Shown here: one piece after another, positions 38,161-50,955 of the stretch
How the letters are laid out: each line of letters opens with the position of its first letter
Position numbering within the stretch: position 1 is the first letter of the stretch
Assembly (NCBI RefSeq): GCF_026212465.1
Contig: NC_080058.1
Span: forward strand, 12,792,404-12,856,403
DNA: 64,000 nt
Direction of reading: 5' to 3'
Source of the DNA: Amaranthus tricolor
Lineage: Eukaryota > Streptophyta > Magnoliopsida > Caryophyllales > Amaranthaceae
Notes under the pieces: generated by a model
Database searches by the model: none
Seen by the model: only the letters and a program-made list of their open reading frames with translations
Told to the model about the DNA's origin: nothing
Made by a program: the position numbers and the translations under genes

Positions 38161-39188
38161 AAGGCACCAACAAAACTGGGATCAATTCATAAATAATTGA
38201 ATTTAAATTGATTATAAAATGAGAGAGGTTTAAGTTAAGAAAGTAGGTGGGTCGTCAATTGTGGGTTGATAGGTGATTATAATGGTGGACAATTTTGACT
38301 CTTGATTGAATTCCATTCAGATATTTTTTTAATATTTTTTATTTTTAATTAGTATTTTGACTATGTATTCAAGTTGTTGAATAAATTCAACGATCAGATA
38401 TATATTCAACCTTATAATCAAATTCGATTTGATTAGACTTTTGGATTTACAATTATGTAAATATCAAGTTAGATAAAAAGATTTAATTTTGAACTGATTT
38501 AAAACACTTAACCCGAAATCAATTCTGTTATCCGAATGAAAATCATTAATGACAATAGTACTAATTCTATTTCCATTTATTTCTTTTTTTTTTTGCCATA
38601 ATCTTTTTCTAATTTTCACACATTTAAGGGAGTATTTATCATGAGACCATTACTCTCGGATTAGCTCAATTTTATATAATTTGCTACATTTTTATTTTTA
38701 TTTATTGTTTTTTTAATACATATTATACATTATTTTTTATTTTCATTTTATTCACATATTTCTCCTACTTTTCATAAAATAGAAATACATTATGATCACT
38801 TTTATTTGTTTTTGTTGATTTTCAGGGGAGGTTCTAAACATGTTCAACATGGCCCTGAAAAATTAAGGGTTTCAATATTACATTACGTAGTATATGTTAA
38901 GTGTTTAATTAAAGTTTACAAAATTGTATATTGAAAAAATATAAAATTGTATAGGGCCTTTAAAAATTTGTTAATTTTGCTCCATCACTGTTGATTTTTA
39001 TCCCTATTTTTATACTTAGGAGTTAGGACTCTAATTATTTAGAAATAGAATAATAGAATGAACAGAGTAATAAGCATTAGACTATATAACGTAGAAGTGA
39101 CTTCATATCATTCTTAATTAACTCAACGTGTTCCTTGAGTTCACCTCAACAACTTCTCCACGCCCACATTCACACCCATTATCATTTT
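38161..39188. other. intergenic region upstream of G6PDH
   Basis: AT-rich with no gene seen. It contains the G6PDH promoter region (minus strand) and a small hAT MITE at 38823-38990. Confidence 0.5.
38823..38990. mobile_element. hAT MITE upstream of G6PDH
   Basis: 168 bp with ends CAGGGGAGGTTC and GCTCCATCACTG. The perfect 8-bp duplication ttgatttt is at 38815-38822 and 38991-38998. Interior phrases such as ggccctgaaaaatt and gggcctttaaaaattt occur near both ends. Confidence 0.85.
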
Positions 39189-40640
39189 TGTAACATCCCG
39201 TAATTTATCGGGTTTTAAAAGAAAATATAATAAGATAAATAAGATTATTAAATTATATTATTTTACATATATAATAGTAAGAAATAAAGTAAGTTAAAAT
39301 TTAACGGTAACACGTTTTATCGCGTACGATGTTATCGCGTGATATTTCTTTTCTGTTTTAACAATAATATAATAATTACTTAATTAATTAATTAATTAAA
39401 AAAAATAAAAGTAAGGAAAGGGGAAGGTGGCCGATTGTGTGGAGCAAGGGGAGGAGTCTTGTAACTCCTCTCATAATTGTGTATTATGGCTAATTAAGAT
39501 CATTGCTTTGATAGCCTATTAATCCTTAAGCTCCATTTGATTTTTTCACCATTCTAGCTTTTCAAGAAAGCACAAAAATTCAGAAAAAAAAAATTCTTCC
39601 TTTTCCTTCTTGTTTCGGCACACTCAAAGAAAAAAAAATTCTTGTTATTTCATCCAATCTTTTGATCAAAGGGACCTCGATTCATAAGAAGGCGAAATTT
39701 CTATCGTGATTAAACATCGTTTGGTTGTGCAGCGCTTAAAGGTACACGCTTAGACCATACTGTTTATGTGGTTGTGCAAGTAGTGTTGTTTCATTTCTAA
39801 TCGAGGCATTGTAAATCACATAAGGATTAGACACTTCAAATAATTTGAAAGTAATTAATTGGAAATTGAGAATTTATGTGTTTCTCACCCAAACGAGTTG
39901 ACGTTTGGTTGTATTATGTTACCCAAAGGGGCTAACGTATTGGTTTGGATTATTACAATTATTGTTCCCATGGCAGTTTTGGATCATTACGGTCACCATG
40001 AGGGTATGTATACTTTTGCCTTTGACGACCCGAACAGGATGGGCAACGTCTTAGGTCGGTGGTTGCCTTGGGATTAGCTCCCCCAAGTGTATTCCTCCAA
40101 AAGATTTGGATTATACTTGAACGACCCGAACAGGACGGGCAACGTTACAAGTTGGATTAACTAATAATGAATGTATTAGAGCCTATGCATGCTAGGATAA
40201 CACATTGCTTGTTTTCAACCTGCTTGACATTGACGTGTATTGGATTGTTCTTTGGACCCTGCTACGTGCTGTCGCACGACGACTAGCAGGTTGATTGCAG
40301 GTGGGGACTAGAGTGAGAACTCGACTTAGAACCCGTAATCACCAATACTATGTTTCCTTTTTATAATAAGTTTATGAGTAGATATGACTCCAAATTATGT
40401 AACAAGAGATTGTGTTGGTTTCTTTTCGCTTTCGTCAAATTCCTTTAGTTGATCTAGAGGCCAGTAGACTCTCGAGTTGTACTTAAGAACTTCCGCTGAC
40501 TTATTTTCTTTCACGCTGGTGCTGTTTTCTGTTTTAGTTATATTTCTTTATCGACGAAACGTTGACGATCCTAAAGAAGACTTTTCTTTAGAGTCCAAAG
40601 AGTGAACCGGGATTTGGGTCACTTAAACCGGGTCGTTACA
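39189..40640 (+). repeat. 5' LTR of the third gypsy
   Basis: Paired with 45866-49368. It shows the sites still empty that are filled in the other LTR: cttgggat near 40068-40075 and cttaagaa near 40482-40490. Confidence 0.95.
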
Positions 40641-40642
40641 AT

Positions 40643-40654
40643 TGGTATCAGATC
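40643..40654 (+). other. primer binding site (initiator Met tRNA)
   Basis: TGGTATCAGATC two bases after the LTR matches the initiator-Met-tRNA complement over its first ten bases. Confidence 0.8.
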
Positions 40655-40805
40655 CAACGTTCCTCAGATGATAAAGAAATAAACCACCTTAGTAGAGAGT
40701 TGGAAAGTAGTATTGAGAAGTAGATTTGTTGGTATGTGTTTGTGTTTTATGTTGTTTATTGATAGTAATGTTTTATTTTGTTCTTTCGTGTAGAATCAGA
40801 AAATA

Positions 40806-43800
40806 TGAATAAGGGAAAAACACCTATGGACTCACACACCCCAAGAGAGACTAGGGAAGTATCGATGTTTGACCTAGAGACTGCTTGGAGAGAAGTCTCT
40901 AATGCTGATATGTGGAGAGTACGGGATGGTGAAAGTATTAAAGACTATAGGGAACGGATGTACATGATTAAAACAAAAGCTGAAAGGGTATGTTACAACT
41001 TAGAGTTGAACCTAAATAAGTTGTATCAGTTATCCGAATCTAGGAGAGGAGTAGAACTAACAAAGGGGGAGCCTGGTGAGGTTAATCATCGAGAAGAACC
41101 CTTAGAAGAGGAAGAAGACTGTCTAGAAGCAGTGCTAACCGTACACTCAGGAGTTTAGTAAGAGCACTTGCGGATGTAGGCACTCCACGAGAGAGATCTG
41201 TGTCGGAATTAGCCTCTAAGATGAGTAAAAGGATCAGTCAGAGCAAACCCTCAACTTTCAATGGTAAAGGGGAACCATCGGAACTCGAGCTCTAGTTAAG
41301 GGAATTTGATAAACTTTTTGATGTAGTTGAGTGCCTAGAGGAACTGAAGGTCAACCAGGCTGCGTTTTATTTGGTTGGTGAAGCCGACTATTGGTGGGCA
41401 AATAGTAGATCTGGGTTACTAGAACAAGCTGATGGAGTCTTTAATTGGGATTTGTTTAAAAGGGCTATGCGAGAGAAATTCTATCCTTTGCACGTGAGAA
41501 AAGATAAGTCAAACGAGTTCGCTCATTTGGAAATGGGAGACATGACTGTTGATGAATATTATCAAAAATTTATAGAATATATTCAGTACTGTTCTGATGA
41601 TGTTCCCACTGAGGAGAAAAAGATGCAACATTTTGAACTGGGATTGTCATATGACATTCAAAAACAAATTGAGAGCGACCGCTATAACACCCTGGAACAG
41701 ATGTACAAGCGTGCGTCTTAAATAGGGAATATTCTGAGAAAAGAGAAAGAAAAAGAGAAGAGTAATGTCCCTGATAAGAGGAAAGAGGTTGCAGGCCAGA
41801 CATTAGGGAATTCGTCGGACTTTTATCAGAAGAAAGCAAGAACTTCAGGGAACTTTCAGGGAAGCAGGTCTAGTACAAATTCTGGGTTTAGGGGAGAAGC
41901 GAAGCCTGCTAAGCCACTAATGGACCGAGATGGCAATAAAAGGAAGTATTTCTGTAGGAGATGCAAGGGAAATCATCCGGGAATGGATTGTGATGGGAAT
42001 TTAGTCGAATGTAATTTTTGTCACAAAAGGGGACATAGAGAGCAGAATTCGAATAACTCCGAAAGGCAAGGCAATCTGCAGTACGAAAATGGTAATCATG
42101 GAAATGCTGCTAAGAGGTTTCAGCTACCTTTTAGTAGGAGACAAAGCCGAGTGGATGGAAACTGGATCGAAGGGTCGAGTATGCAACGTGGGGGTAATCA
42201 AGTGGGAGGAATAAATGCACAACCGATTGGTGGACGGGTATCTGCGGTCAGTGCAAGGGAAGCTGACCAAGCAACGGATGTAGTTACAGGTACGTTCACC
42301 ATTCATTCTGTAGCTGTTAATGTACTTTTTGATTCTGGTGCAACATGTTCTTTTCTTGCAAAGAGTAAGGTAGAGGAGTTGAATTTAGGAACGTTTGAAA
42401 AAGTTTCTTATACAGTGGCTGTTCCATCGGGAATATTGTACAATTGTGATAGATTGTATAAGGAAGTACCCTTGAGAATAGGGAAGGTCATTTTTCCTAG
42501 CAACATGTATGTATTAGAAATGGAGGGTTTGAAAGTAATTTTGGGGATGGACTGGTTAGGAAAATATAAAGCCACTATAGAATGTAGGGAGCAAAGAGTG
42601 TCGCTAGAAGGACCAAGAGGGGAAAAGGTTAGATATAGGAAATTTCAAAAAGGACCCAAAACGAATTTGGTGTCGACCTTAGAATTGAAAAGACTCATGA
42701 GGCAAGGACATCCTTTATACTTATGTCATATCAGTCAAGTGAGGAAGATGGAGGAGGATCCTAAGGATATTGCGGTAGTGAATAAATTTTTAGATGTTTT
42801 CCCTGAAGAAATTCCCGGCATGCCACCTCAAGGGGAAATTGATTTCACAATAGACTTGGTGCTTGGGACGGGACCGATTTCCAAGGCCCCTTATCGCATG
42901 GCTCCGAAGGAGATAGAGAAATTAAAGTCTCAACTTGAGGGATTGTCGGACAAGGGATATGTCCGACCTAGTGTTTCTCCTTTGGGGGCTCCAGTTCTAT
43001 TTGTGAGGAAGAAGGATGGAAAGTCTGAGATTATGCATTGATTATAGGGAGTTAAATAAGGTGACCGTTAAGAACCGGTACCCGTTACCCCGCATTGACG
43101 ATTTATTTGATCAATTGAGAGAAGTCGGGATCTTTTCAAAAATTGACTTAAGATCGGGTTATCACCAGTTAAGGATAGCTGAAGGGGATATATATAAAAC
43201 AGCTTTTAGAACACGTTATGGGCATTATAAGTTCACTGTGATGCCTTTTTCTTTAACAAATGCTCCAGCTGCATTCATATGTTTGATGAATCAAGTGTTT
43301 AGTGCGTACTTGGATAAGTTCGTGGTAGTCTTTATTGATGACATATTGGTCTATTTGAAAAACCGGGATGATCATGAGAAACATCTACGTTTAGTCCTGC
43401 AAACCCTGCGAGAAAACAAGTTGTACGCAAAATTTTCAAAGTGTGAATTTTGGTTGGAAAAGGTGTCATTTTTGGGTCATTTTGTTTGTAAGGAGGGTGT
43501 TTCGGTTGATCCGGCGAAAGTAGAGGCAGCTCGAAGCTGGTCTTCACCAAAGAATGTCACCGAAGTATGAAGTTTCCTGGGCTTGGCTGGTATTACCGTC
43601 ATTTTGTCAAAGACTTCTCGCGTATTGCTCGTTCCATGATTTCGTTGATGAAGAAAGAGAAGAAGTTCGAGTGGACTGACGAGTGTGAACAGGCCTTCAT
43701 GACTTTGAAGGAAAGGTTAACTACGGCCCCTGTTCTTACTCTACCTGACCCTAAGTTGGATTATACTGTTTACAGTGACGTATCGAAGAAAGGATTGGGT

Positions 43801-45690
43801 TGTGTACTGATGCAGGGCCGTAAGGTGATTGCTTACGCATCATGACAACTGAAAGTACATGAAGTTAATTATCCAACCCATGATCTGGAGTTAGCTGCTA
43901 TAGTGTTTGCTCTCAAAATATGGCGGCACTATTTGTATGGCGTTAAATGTAGGATCTACACTGATCATCAAAGTCTGAAGTATCTCTCTACTTAGCCCGA
44001 CTTAAACATGCGACAACGTCGATGGTTAGAGTTTATGACAAGTTATGATCTGGAGTTCATATATCATGAGGGACGAGCAAACTTGGTAGCTGATGCGTTG
44101 AGTAGGAAGTCCAATCACTCGTTGTCCGCCTTGGATGGATTTGAAGAGTTGCATCGGGATTTTGCGAGGTTGAACTTGGAAGTGGTGTGTAAGGGTGAAT
44201 TACAGGGATGTTTGAATGCTTTGTTTATTCGATCTTCGTTCTTTGAAGAAATTTTGAATTTCCAGGATAAAGACTCGAAACTGTTAAAGTTAACGGAACA
44301 AGCTTGGGAAGGAAAAGAGGAGGGATTCTTTGTTCATGAAGATGGGAGCTTGAGGTTCAATGGTCGTTGGTGTTTGCCGACAGGGGAAGAATCTTTGAAG
44401 GAACGTATCTTGGATGAGGCCCATTGTACGAAATTTTCAGTCCATCCGGGCGTTGGCAAAATGTATCAAGATCTGAAGTTAATGTTTTGGTGGTCTGGGA
44501 TGAAGAAAGATATTACGGATTATGTCTCGCGCTGTTTGACTTGTCAAAAGGTTAAAAGTGAGCATAAAAGACCAGGAGGTTTACTACAACCTTTGGAGAT
44601 ACTGGTGTGGAAGTGGAATGATATCTCTATGGATTTTGTTGTGGGTTTATCTCGGACGAAGGCAGGAAATGATGCGTTATGGGTCATAGTGGATCGTTTG
44701 ACTAAATCAGCACGTTTCATTCCTATGAATTGTCTTTGGGAGATGGAACAATTAGCTCGAGCTTACATTAAGTATGTCATGCGATTTCACGGTGTGCCCC
44801 GTACTTTTGTGTCCGATAGAGATACACGGTATTTGTCACAATTTTGGCAAACCTTGCAACAGTCAATGGGTACTACGTTGCTTTATAGTACGTCATTCCA
44901 TCCGCAGACGGATGGGCATACGGAACGGACAAATCAGATACTAGAAGATATGTTGCGCGCTATTGCCATGGAATGACAAGGGTCGTGGGATGAACATTTG
45001 GATCTGGTCGAATTTTCTTACAACAACTGTTACCAGACATCTATACAGATGGCTCCATTCGAGGCTTTGTATGGACGTCGTTGCCGTAGTCTGGTTTATT
45101 GGGATGATTTCACCGAAGCAGTGACCTTGGGGCCTGAATTGTTGTTCCAGATGACTGAGAAAATGAAGTTGATAAGGGATCGTTTTAAAGCGGCGCAGGA
45201 TCGCCGAAAGTCTTATGCTGATTTGAAGCGACGACCAGAAGAGTTCACCGTGGGCGAACGGGTATTACTTTGCGTGTCACCCATGCGCGGAGTAGTACGT
45301 TTTGGGGCTCGTGGGAAGTTGAGCCCTCGATTCATAGGGCCGTATAAAATTTTGGAACGTGTGGGTAAAGTGGCTTATCAGTTAGCCCTTCCAAACTCTT
45401 TAGAAATGGTATATGATGTATTTCATGTGTCGCAGTTAAAGCGATATCATGCCGCAACCTCTCATGCCTTAGACATCGAACCTTTAGATTTGGATACATC
45501 CTTGTCTTACTCTGAGCAACCGATTAGAATCTTGGACACGAAGGTCCGTAGTACACGACGGAAGGATATATCTATAGTCAAAGTCCTGTGGTCAAATCAC
45601 GAGCGTGAAGCGGCTACATGGGAAACAGAGGACTCTATGCGAGAAAAGTACCCTCATCTCTTTCAGGTAAGTAGCGTTATGGGGACGTAA
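40806..45690 (+). pseudogene. gypsy gag-pol polyprotein, broken
   Basis: The likely start ATG is at 40806. Gag runs to about 42060, with a first finger CRRCKGNHPGMDC and a CCHC knuckle CNFCHKRGHREQN whose last Cys is lost. Protease has DSGAT near 42331, RT has FIDDILVY near 43331-43354, then RNase H, integrase (finger near 44530-44560, core 44600-44960) and a chromodomain-like C-terminus (VKVLWSNHEREAATWE) ending near 45690. In-frame stops at 41156, 41294, 41719, 43843, about 43993 and 44974, and frameshifts near 43020 and 43590, disable it. Several stops fit C-to-T or G-to-A changes (CGA to TGA at 43568), as in methylated repeats (inference). Confidence 0.92.
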
Positions 45691-45850
45691 CTTCCTAAGG
45701 GGGTAGAAGGCGATAGGAATTTCGCGTAAGTGTTGTGTTAGGATGTAACCTCTTTGGCTTGTAGTCTTGTCTTTCTACAAGTGTTATGTTAAGATAGCAT
45801 GTGTGTGTTGCGTTTTTCGTTGCCATGCAAGTTACGATGGCATAACTTCT

Positions 45851-45865
45851 TTTATGGGGGTAGTC
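45851..45865 (+). other. polypurine tract, weak
   Basis: The run tttatgggggtagtc immediately precedes the 3' LTR. It is shorter and less pure than in the other elements. Confidence 0.5.
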
Positions 45866-46758
45866 TGTAACACCCCATAATTTATCGGGTTTTAAAAGAA
45901 AATATAATAAGATAAAAATAAATAAGATTATTAAATTATATTATTTTACATATATAATTGTAAGAAATAAAGTAAGTTAAAATTTAACGGTAACATGTTT
46001 TATCGCGTACGATGTTATCGCATGACGTTTCTTTTCTGTTTTAACAATAATATAATAATTACTTAATTAATTAATTAATTAAAAAAAATAAAAGTAAGGA
46101 AGGGGGAAGGTGGCCGGTTGTGTGGAGTAAGGGGAGGAGTCTTGTAACTCCTCTCATAATTGTGTATTATGGCTAATTAAGATCATTGCTTTAATAACCT
46201 ATTAATCCTTAAGCTCCATTTGATTTTTTCACCATTCTAGCTTTTCAAGAGAGCACAAAAATTTAGAAAAAAAAAAATTCTTCCTTTTCCTTCTTGTTTC
46301 AGCACACTCAAAGAAAAAAAAAATTCTTGTTATTCCATCCAATCTTTTGATCAAAGGGACCTCGATTCATAAGAGGTCGAAATTTCTATCGTGATTAAAC
46401 ATCGCTTGGTTGTGCAGCGCTTAAAGGTACACGCTTAGACCATACTGTTTATGTGGTTGTGCAAGTAGTGTTGTTTCATTTCTAATCGAAGCATTGTAAA
46501 TCACATAAGGATTAGACACTTCAAATAATTTGAAAGTAATTAATTGGAAATTGAGAATTTATGTGTTTGTCACCCAAAGGGGTTGACGTTTGGTTGTGTT
46601 ATGTTACCCAAAGGGGTTAACATATTGGTTTAGATTATTACAATTATTGTTCCCATGGCAGTTTTGGATCATTATGGTCACCATGGGGTATGCATACTTT
46701 TTCCTTTGACGACCCGAACAGAACGGGCAACGTCTTAGGTCAGTGGTTGCCTTGGGAT

Positions 46759-47440
46759 TAGGGATGCAGGCGGGGCGGGTCTAATAGGAGACGGGGCGGG
46801 GATGGGTCCCGGTTTGATGGGTCATGGGGCGGGTACGGGTATAAAATTCATACCCACCGCGGGGATGGGGATGGGGATGGGTTTTAGGTGATACCCGCCC
46901 CATCCCCGCCCCGCCCCGCCCCGCCTCACGAAATGTACAAATTTTGAGAATTGGAATACCCTAAATTATTTTTCAAATTTCTGAAAACCTTGAATTATTT
47001 TCAAATTTTTTTAAAAACTTTAAAAACCCCGTTTTTATATTTCTTTTAAGGTCTAAGATCATGTTTTTAGAGTAAGGTTTATAATCATGTTTTTTCTATT
47101 TTTTATCCTTTTTTCTCAATAAAATTTGTTTATATTCATTACGAGTTGTGTAGAGGTAGGCGATATTAAGTGATGATTAGATGGGGATTTGAAAATAAAT
47201 ATGTGACACAGATGGGTATTAAGCGGGGATTTGACGGGTGGTGGGGCGGGTAAAATGGGTATTAGACGGGGATGGATACCCAGATGGGGATGGGGATGGG
47301 GATGGTATTAGGTACAAACCCATCGGGGCGGGGACGGGGAAAAAAATTATACCCGCCGCGGGGATGGGGATTGATTTACCATATGGGGATGGGGATGGTA
47401 ACACCAATACCCGCCCCGCCCCGCCCCGTTTGCATCCCTA
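46759..47440. mobile_element. non-autonomous hAT element in right LTR, GGGGCGGG-rich
   Basis: 682 bp with ends TAGGGATGCAGGCGGGGCGG and CGTTTGCATCCCTA, and a perfect duplication cttgggat (46751-46758 and 47441-47448). Both subterminal parts are dense in ggggatgggg and cggggcggg repeats around an AT-rich centre. No coding domain is present. Confidence 0.93.
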
Positions 47441-47876
47441 CTTGGGATTAGCTCTCCCAAGTGTATTCCTCCAAAAGATTTGGATTATACTTGAACGACC
47501 CGAATAGACGGGCAACGTTACAAGTTGGATTAACTAATAATGAATGTATTAGAGCTTATGCATGCTAGGATAACATATTTCTTGTTTTCAACCTGCTTGA
47601 CATTTGTATGAAGTCTCTGATGTGTATTGGATTTTTCTTTGGAACCTGCTACGTGCTGTCGCACGACGACTAGCAGGTTGATTGCAGGTGGGGACTGGAG
47701 TGAGAACTCGACTTAGAACCCGTAATCACCAAGACTATGTTTCCTTTTTGTAATAAGTTTATGAGTAGATATGACTCCGAATTATGTAACAAGAGATTGT
47801 GTTGGTTTCTTTTCGCTTTCGTCAAATTCCTTTAGTTGATCTAGAGGCCAGTGGGCTCTCGAATTGTACTTAAGAA

Positions 47877-49190
47877 TAGGGCTGCACACGGTCCGGTTTG
47901 GTCTGGTTTGACAGAAAAATCAGACCAGACCAGAAATTCCGGTCTGGAAATTTTCCAGACCAAACCAGACCAGTCAAGAGACCAGACCAGACCAGACCAG
48001 ACCGTTCTAGAACGGTCTGGTCTGGTCTGGTCTACGGTTTTTTTTTTTTTTTTTTTTGTATTTTTTTAATTGAGTGAGAATCTAAGATAAACGATAATCT
48101 GTAAACAAAATACATCATCAACATATTAACATTCAACATATCAAACGAGTAATACCAACATATTAACATTCAACATATCAAACGAGTAATACCAACATAT
48201 TAACATTCAACATTCAACATAATTAGCAATTTAACATTCAGAATTTCAGAATGTTGATTCTTCCAATACTAGAAATCTACAATCAAACAAAATGGTGATT
48301 CTTCCAAATTCCAATCAAACCCTAAAACTGAAAATTAAGCAATTACACATGTTAAACATAAAACAGAAGTCAACAAACGGTTAGATTTAATATCAGTTGC
48401 TATATCATGTTCACGGGAATTGACTGTGAAATATATGTGAATTATATTCTTGTATGATTGCTTAGTAATTGTCAAGATTGCTTAGATTTAATATCAGTAA
48501 TACCAACATAGTCAAGATTGCTTAGTCAAGTTGTAACACAGGCCACCAATTATTAACATAAAATGCCAAATTGTCAATGGAGGATGAAATGGAGGATGCC
48601 AAACAAAAACCCTAAAAATCAAAAACTGATAAAAAAACCCTAAAATCAAAAAAATCAACCAATATACTTACATTACGAGATTCTACACTTGATTCCGTGG
48701 TGAATGGTGAGATTGGAGAATGAAGATTGGAGGACTGTCGACTTTGAAGCTTGAAGGAGGCGTCTTTGAAGGAAGCAGAGGCGTCTGGCGTCTTTGAAGA
48801 GAGGTCGATGGGTTGAAGCTTGAAGAGTTGAAGGAAGCGAGGCGTCTTTGAAGGAGGTCGATGGGTTGAAGCTTGAAGAGTTGAAGGAAGCGAGGCGAGG
48901 CTGTGCAGGAGGCGAGGTCGAGGAAGAGAGGAGAATGGGAGAAGGCGAGGAATGAGAGAGGAGGCGAGGAATGGGAGAGGCAGCCAGCAGGAATCACGAC
49001 TAGTTGCCCTAATCCCCTAAAATTTGATTTTATTACGGTTTTCCGGTCCGGTCTGGTCTGAAAATTTTAAAACCGGGACCGGACCGTTTTGGATTACGGT
49101 CTGAAAAAAAAAACCAGACCAGACCAAATATTAAATTTACGGTTTGGTCCGGTTTGGTTTACGGTTTAGACCAAATCGTGTTCAGCCCTA
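47877..49190. mobile_element. non-autonomous hAT element in right LTR, CCAGACCAGA-rich
   Basis: 1314 bp with ends TAGGGCTGCACACGG and CGTGTTCAGCCCTA, and a perfect duplication cttaagaa (47869-47876 and 49191-49198). Both ends carry runs of accaga/tctggt repeats. A tandem repeat of about 43 bp (aacatattaacattcaac) lies near 48118-48215, and a gaggcg-rich repeat block near 48740-48960. The short open frames inside are low-complexity and not supported. Confidence 0.93.
48118..48215. repeat. tandem repeat, about 43-bp unit
   Basis: The phrases acatattaacattcaacat and caaacgagtaatacca recur in tandem within the 1314-bp hAT element. Confidence 0.7.
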
Positions 49191-50491
49191 CTTAAGAACT
49201 TCCGCTGACTTATTTTCTTTCACGCTGGTGCTGTTTTCTGTTTTAGTTATATTTCTTTATCGACGGAACGTTGACGATCCTATGAAGACTTTTCTTTATA
49301 GTCTAAAGAGTGAACCGAAATTTGTATTTTCATATGGATTTTCGGGTCACTTAAACCGGAGCGTTACAATTTTGTTCTTTTCATTTGCTTCGAGACTTTA
49401 CTTTAAACATAACTTTAGACACATTTCTCATATAATATATGAAATGTAACATTTATTGGAAATATAGCCTTTTAAACTCTTCATAAAGTCTTCTTATGAC
49501 TACAATCATCAACACGCGGCGCATATTAGTGATAATAATATGTATAAACATTTGTATATGAGAAATGTGTATAGAATTGTGTTTAACATGTATTTGATAT
49601 GGAAAGGTATGGTGTGACACGAATTTGTCGTTACATTAAGACAGTTATTTCTCAAATATCCCAAGTGTAAATAGACGAAACTTTTTCAAGATTAACACAC
49701 GCACCAATAGTAACGTACACTCAGCACTAAAGGTTTGAAACAAATATCATTCTTGCATAAGTGGATAAAAGATCAAGAGAAGATAAATCTCACAAGTATA
49801 TATAGCCAAATGAGTGAAAAATACCAATTTATAGGTCATCCTAATAACTATATTTCCACACTCATAAACTATAGTCAAAGATTTTAAAAGCGCTTTAATG
49901 TCATTAAAATCACTCGATGAACGAGAACAATTACCAACAAATAATGGATTAATGACACACAATCAAAATTCCAACGTAACTATAAAGAGTTCCTAACCTT
50001 AAAGATCCATTTATCCAACAATATTATGTTTAATTTTTAAAAACTTAATCAACTTTATCAATGTAGTAGAATTAGAGAAGATCTTGACTGAATTTGGGTT
50101 AGGTCCAGATCCAGATGTATTTGGGAAATTTGAAAAATAAATTTATTTTAAAAAATAAATTCTAAAATAAGTTTCGAAAAAATTAATTCTTAAATTAAGT
50201 GTCTTCATGTCAAAGTTAAGGTCATGTATTTGTTTACATTTAGTAACAGCGAACAAACATGCCCTTAGGCTCGAACATGATGATGCTTATTTTGGGAATT
50301 AAAATTTTCCGTAATTTATTTTAATAATTTTTTAAAAGTAAAAGTGTATTTTATTCAGTCTTTCATTTATTTGTTTAATTTGAGCATATTTACTTCACTA
50401 GATGTTATACTTGGAACTGCATAAAGTTTAGTCTAAATCTAAACTAAGTCAGAACAAATCGTGAAAATTATGGTTTCTGGTTTCAACTTAG

Positions 50492-50526
50492 TTTTATTTT
50501 ATTTTATTTTATTTTATTTTATTTTA
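50492..50526. repeat. (ATTTT)n microsatellite
   Basis: Seven units of the pentamer. Confidence 0.9.
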
Positions 50527-50762
50527 AGACCCGATCAGACCGAAAATTATTTTAGAGTAGATTATGAAATGAAATACTCGGGCTCCAAATATTACATGTC
50601 CAATTTTTAATATAATGTTAATCTCAGGTTTATTATTTATAGCATTACACTAGTATGAATAATTCGTCACTAAATTCTAATTGATACTCAAAATTGTAAA
50701 TTAAATTATTAAAAATATTAAGTAAGATACATTTTAATGCTGAGTGTAACTAAAATTATTAT

Positions 50763-50955
50763 GACAAATTCTTTATTAAGATCGTTTCATCGTGAGGCGG
50801 TTTAATATGGACTGACTCAATATTAACATAAAAAAACTGCACAATAAAACTGTTTTTAACTTACTTAATCAGTTGCTTCTTTTAAAAAAAGAACATTAAT
50901 TGGACTGTTTATATGGACCCATCTTACGATGAGACGGTTTCATAAAGACTTGTTG
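50763..50955. mobile_element. MITE with 9-bp duplication (Mutator-like candidate)
   Basis: About 193 bp. The left part acaaattctttattaagatc with tttcatcgtgaggcgg pairs with the inverse of the right part catcttacgatgagacgg with cataaagacttgt. The flanks aattattat (50754-50762) and aattattaa (50956-50964) match at eight of nine. A related left arm appears near 63500-63530. Confidence 0.55.

Larger units (their letters stand above)
39189..49368 (+). mobile_element. Ty3/gypsy LTR retrotransposon with two later hAT insertions
   Basis: LTRs are 39189-40640 (1452 bp) and 45866-49368 (3503 bp). Both start TGTAACA and end GTTACA, with the target duplication atttt at 39184-39188 and 49369-49373. The right LTR is longer only because of nested elements at 46759-47440 (682 bp) and 47877-49190 (1314 bp) plus their TSDs; without them the two LTRs match in length. 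The interior encodes a chromovirus-type gag-pol with several nonsense changes. Confidence 0.95.
45866..49368 (+). repeat. 3' LTR of the third gypsy, carrying two hAT insertions
   Basis: The LTR is interrupted at 46759-47440 and 47877-49190. The remaining sequence matches the 5' LTR closely, with scattered substitutions. Confidence 0.95.

Noticed and set aside
39859..40077. 72-codon frame in the third gypsy's 5' LTR
   Set aside because: LTR noncoding sequence. The matching part of the 3' LTR is disrupted, and no domain is present.
47219..47507. Gly/Asp- and Pro/Ser-rich frames in both directions
   Set aside because: They are translations of the ggggatgggg repeats of the 682-bp hAT element.
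48683..48997. 104-codon minus-strand frame, Ser/Pro-rich
   Set aside because: It arises from the gaggcg-type internal repeats of the 1314-bp hAT element; no domain.
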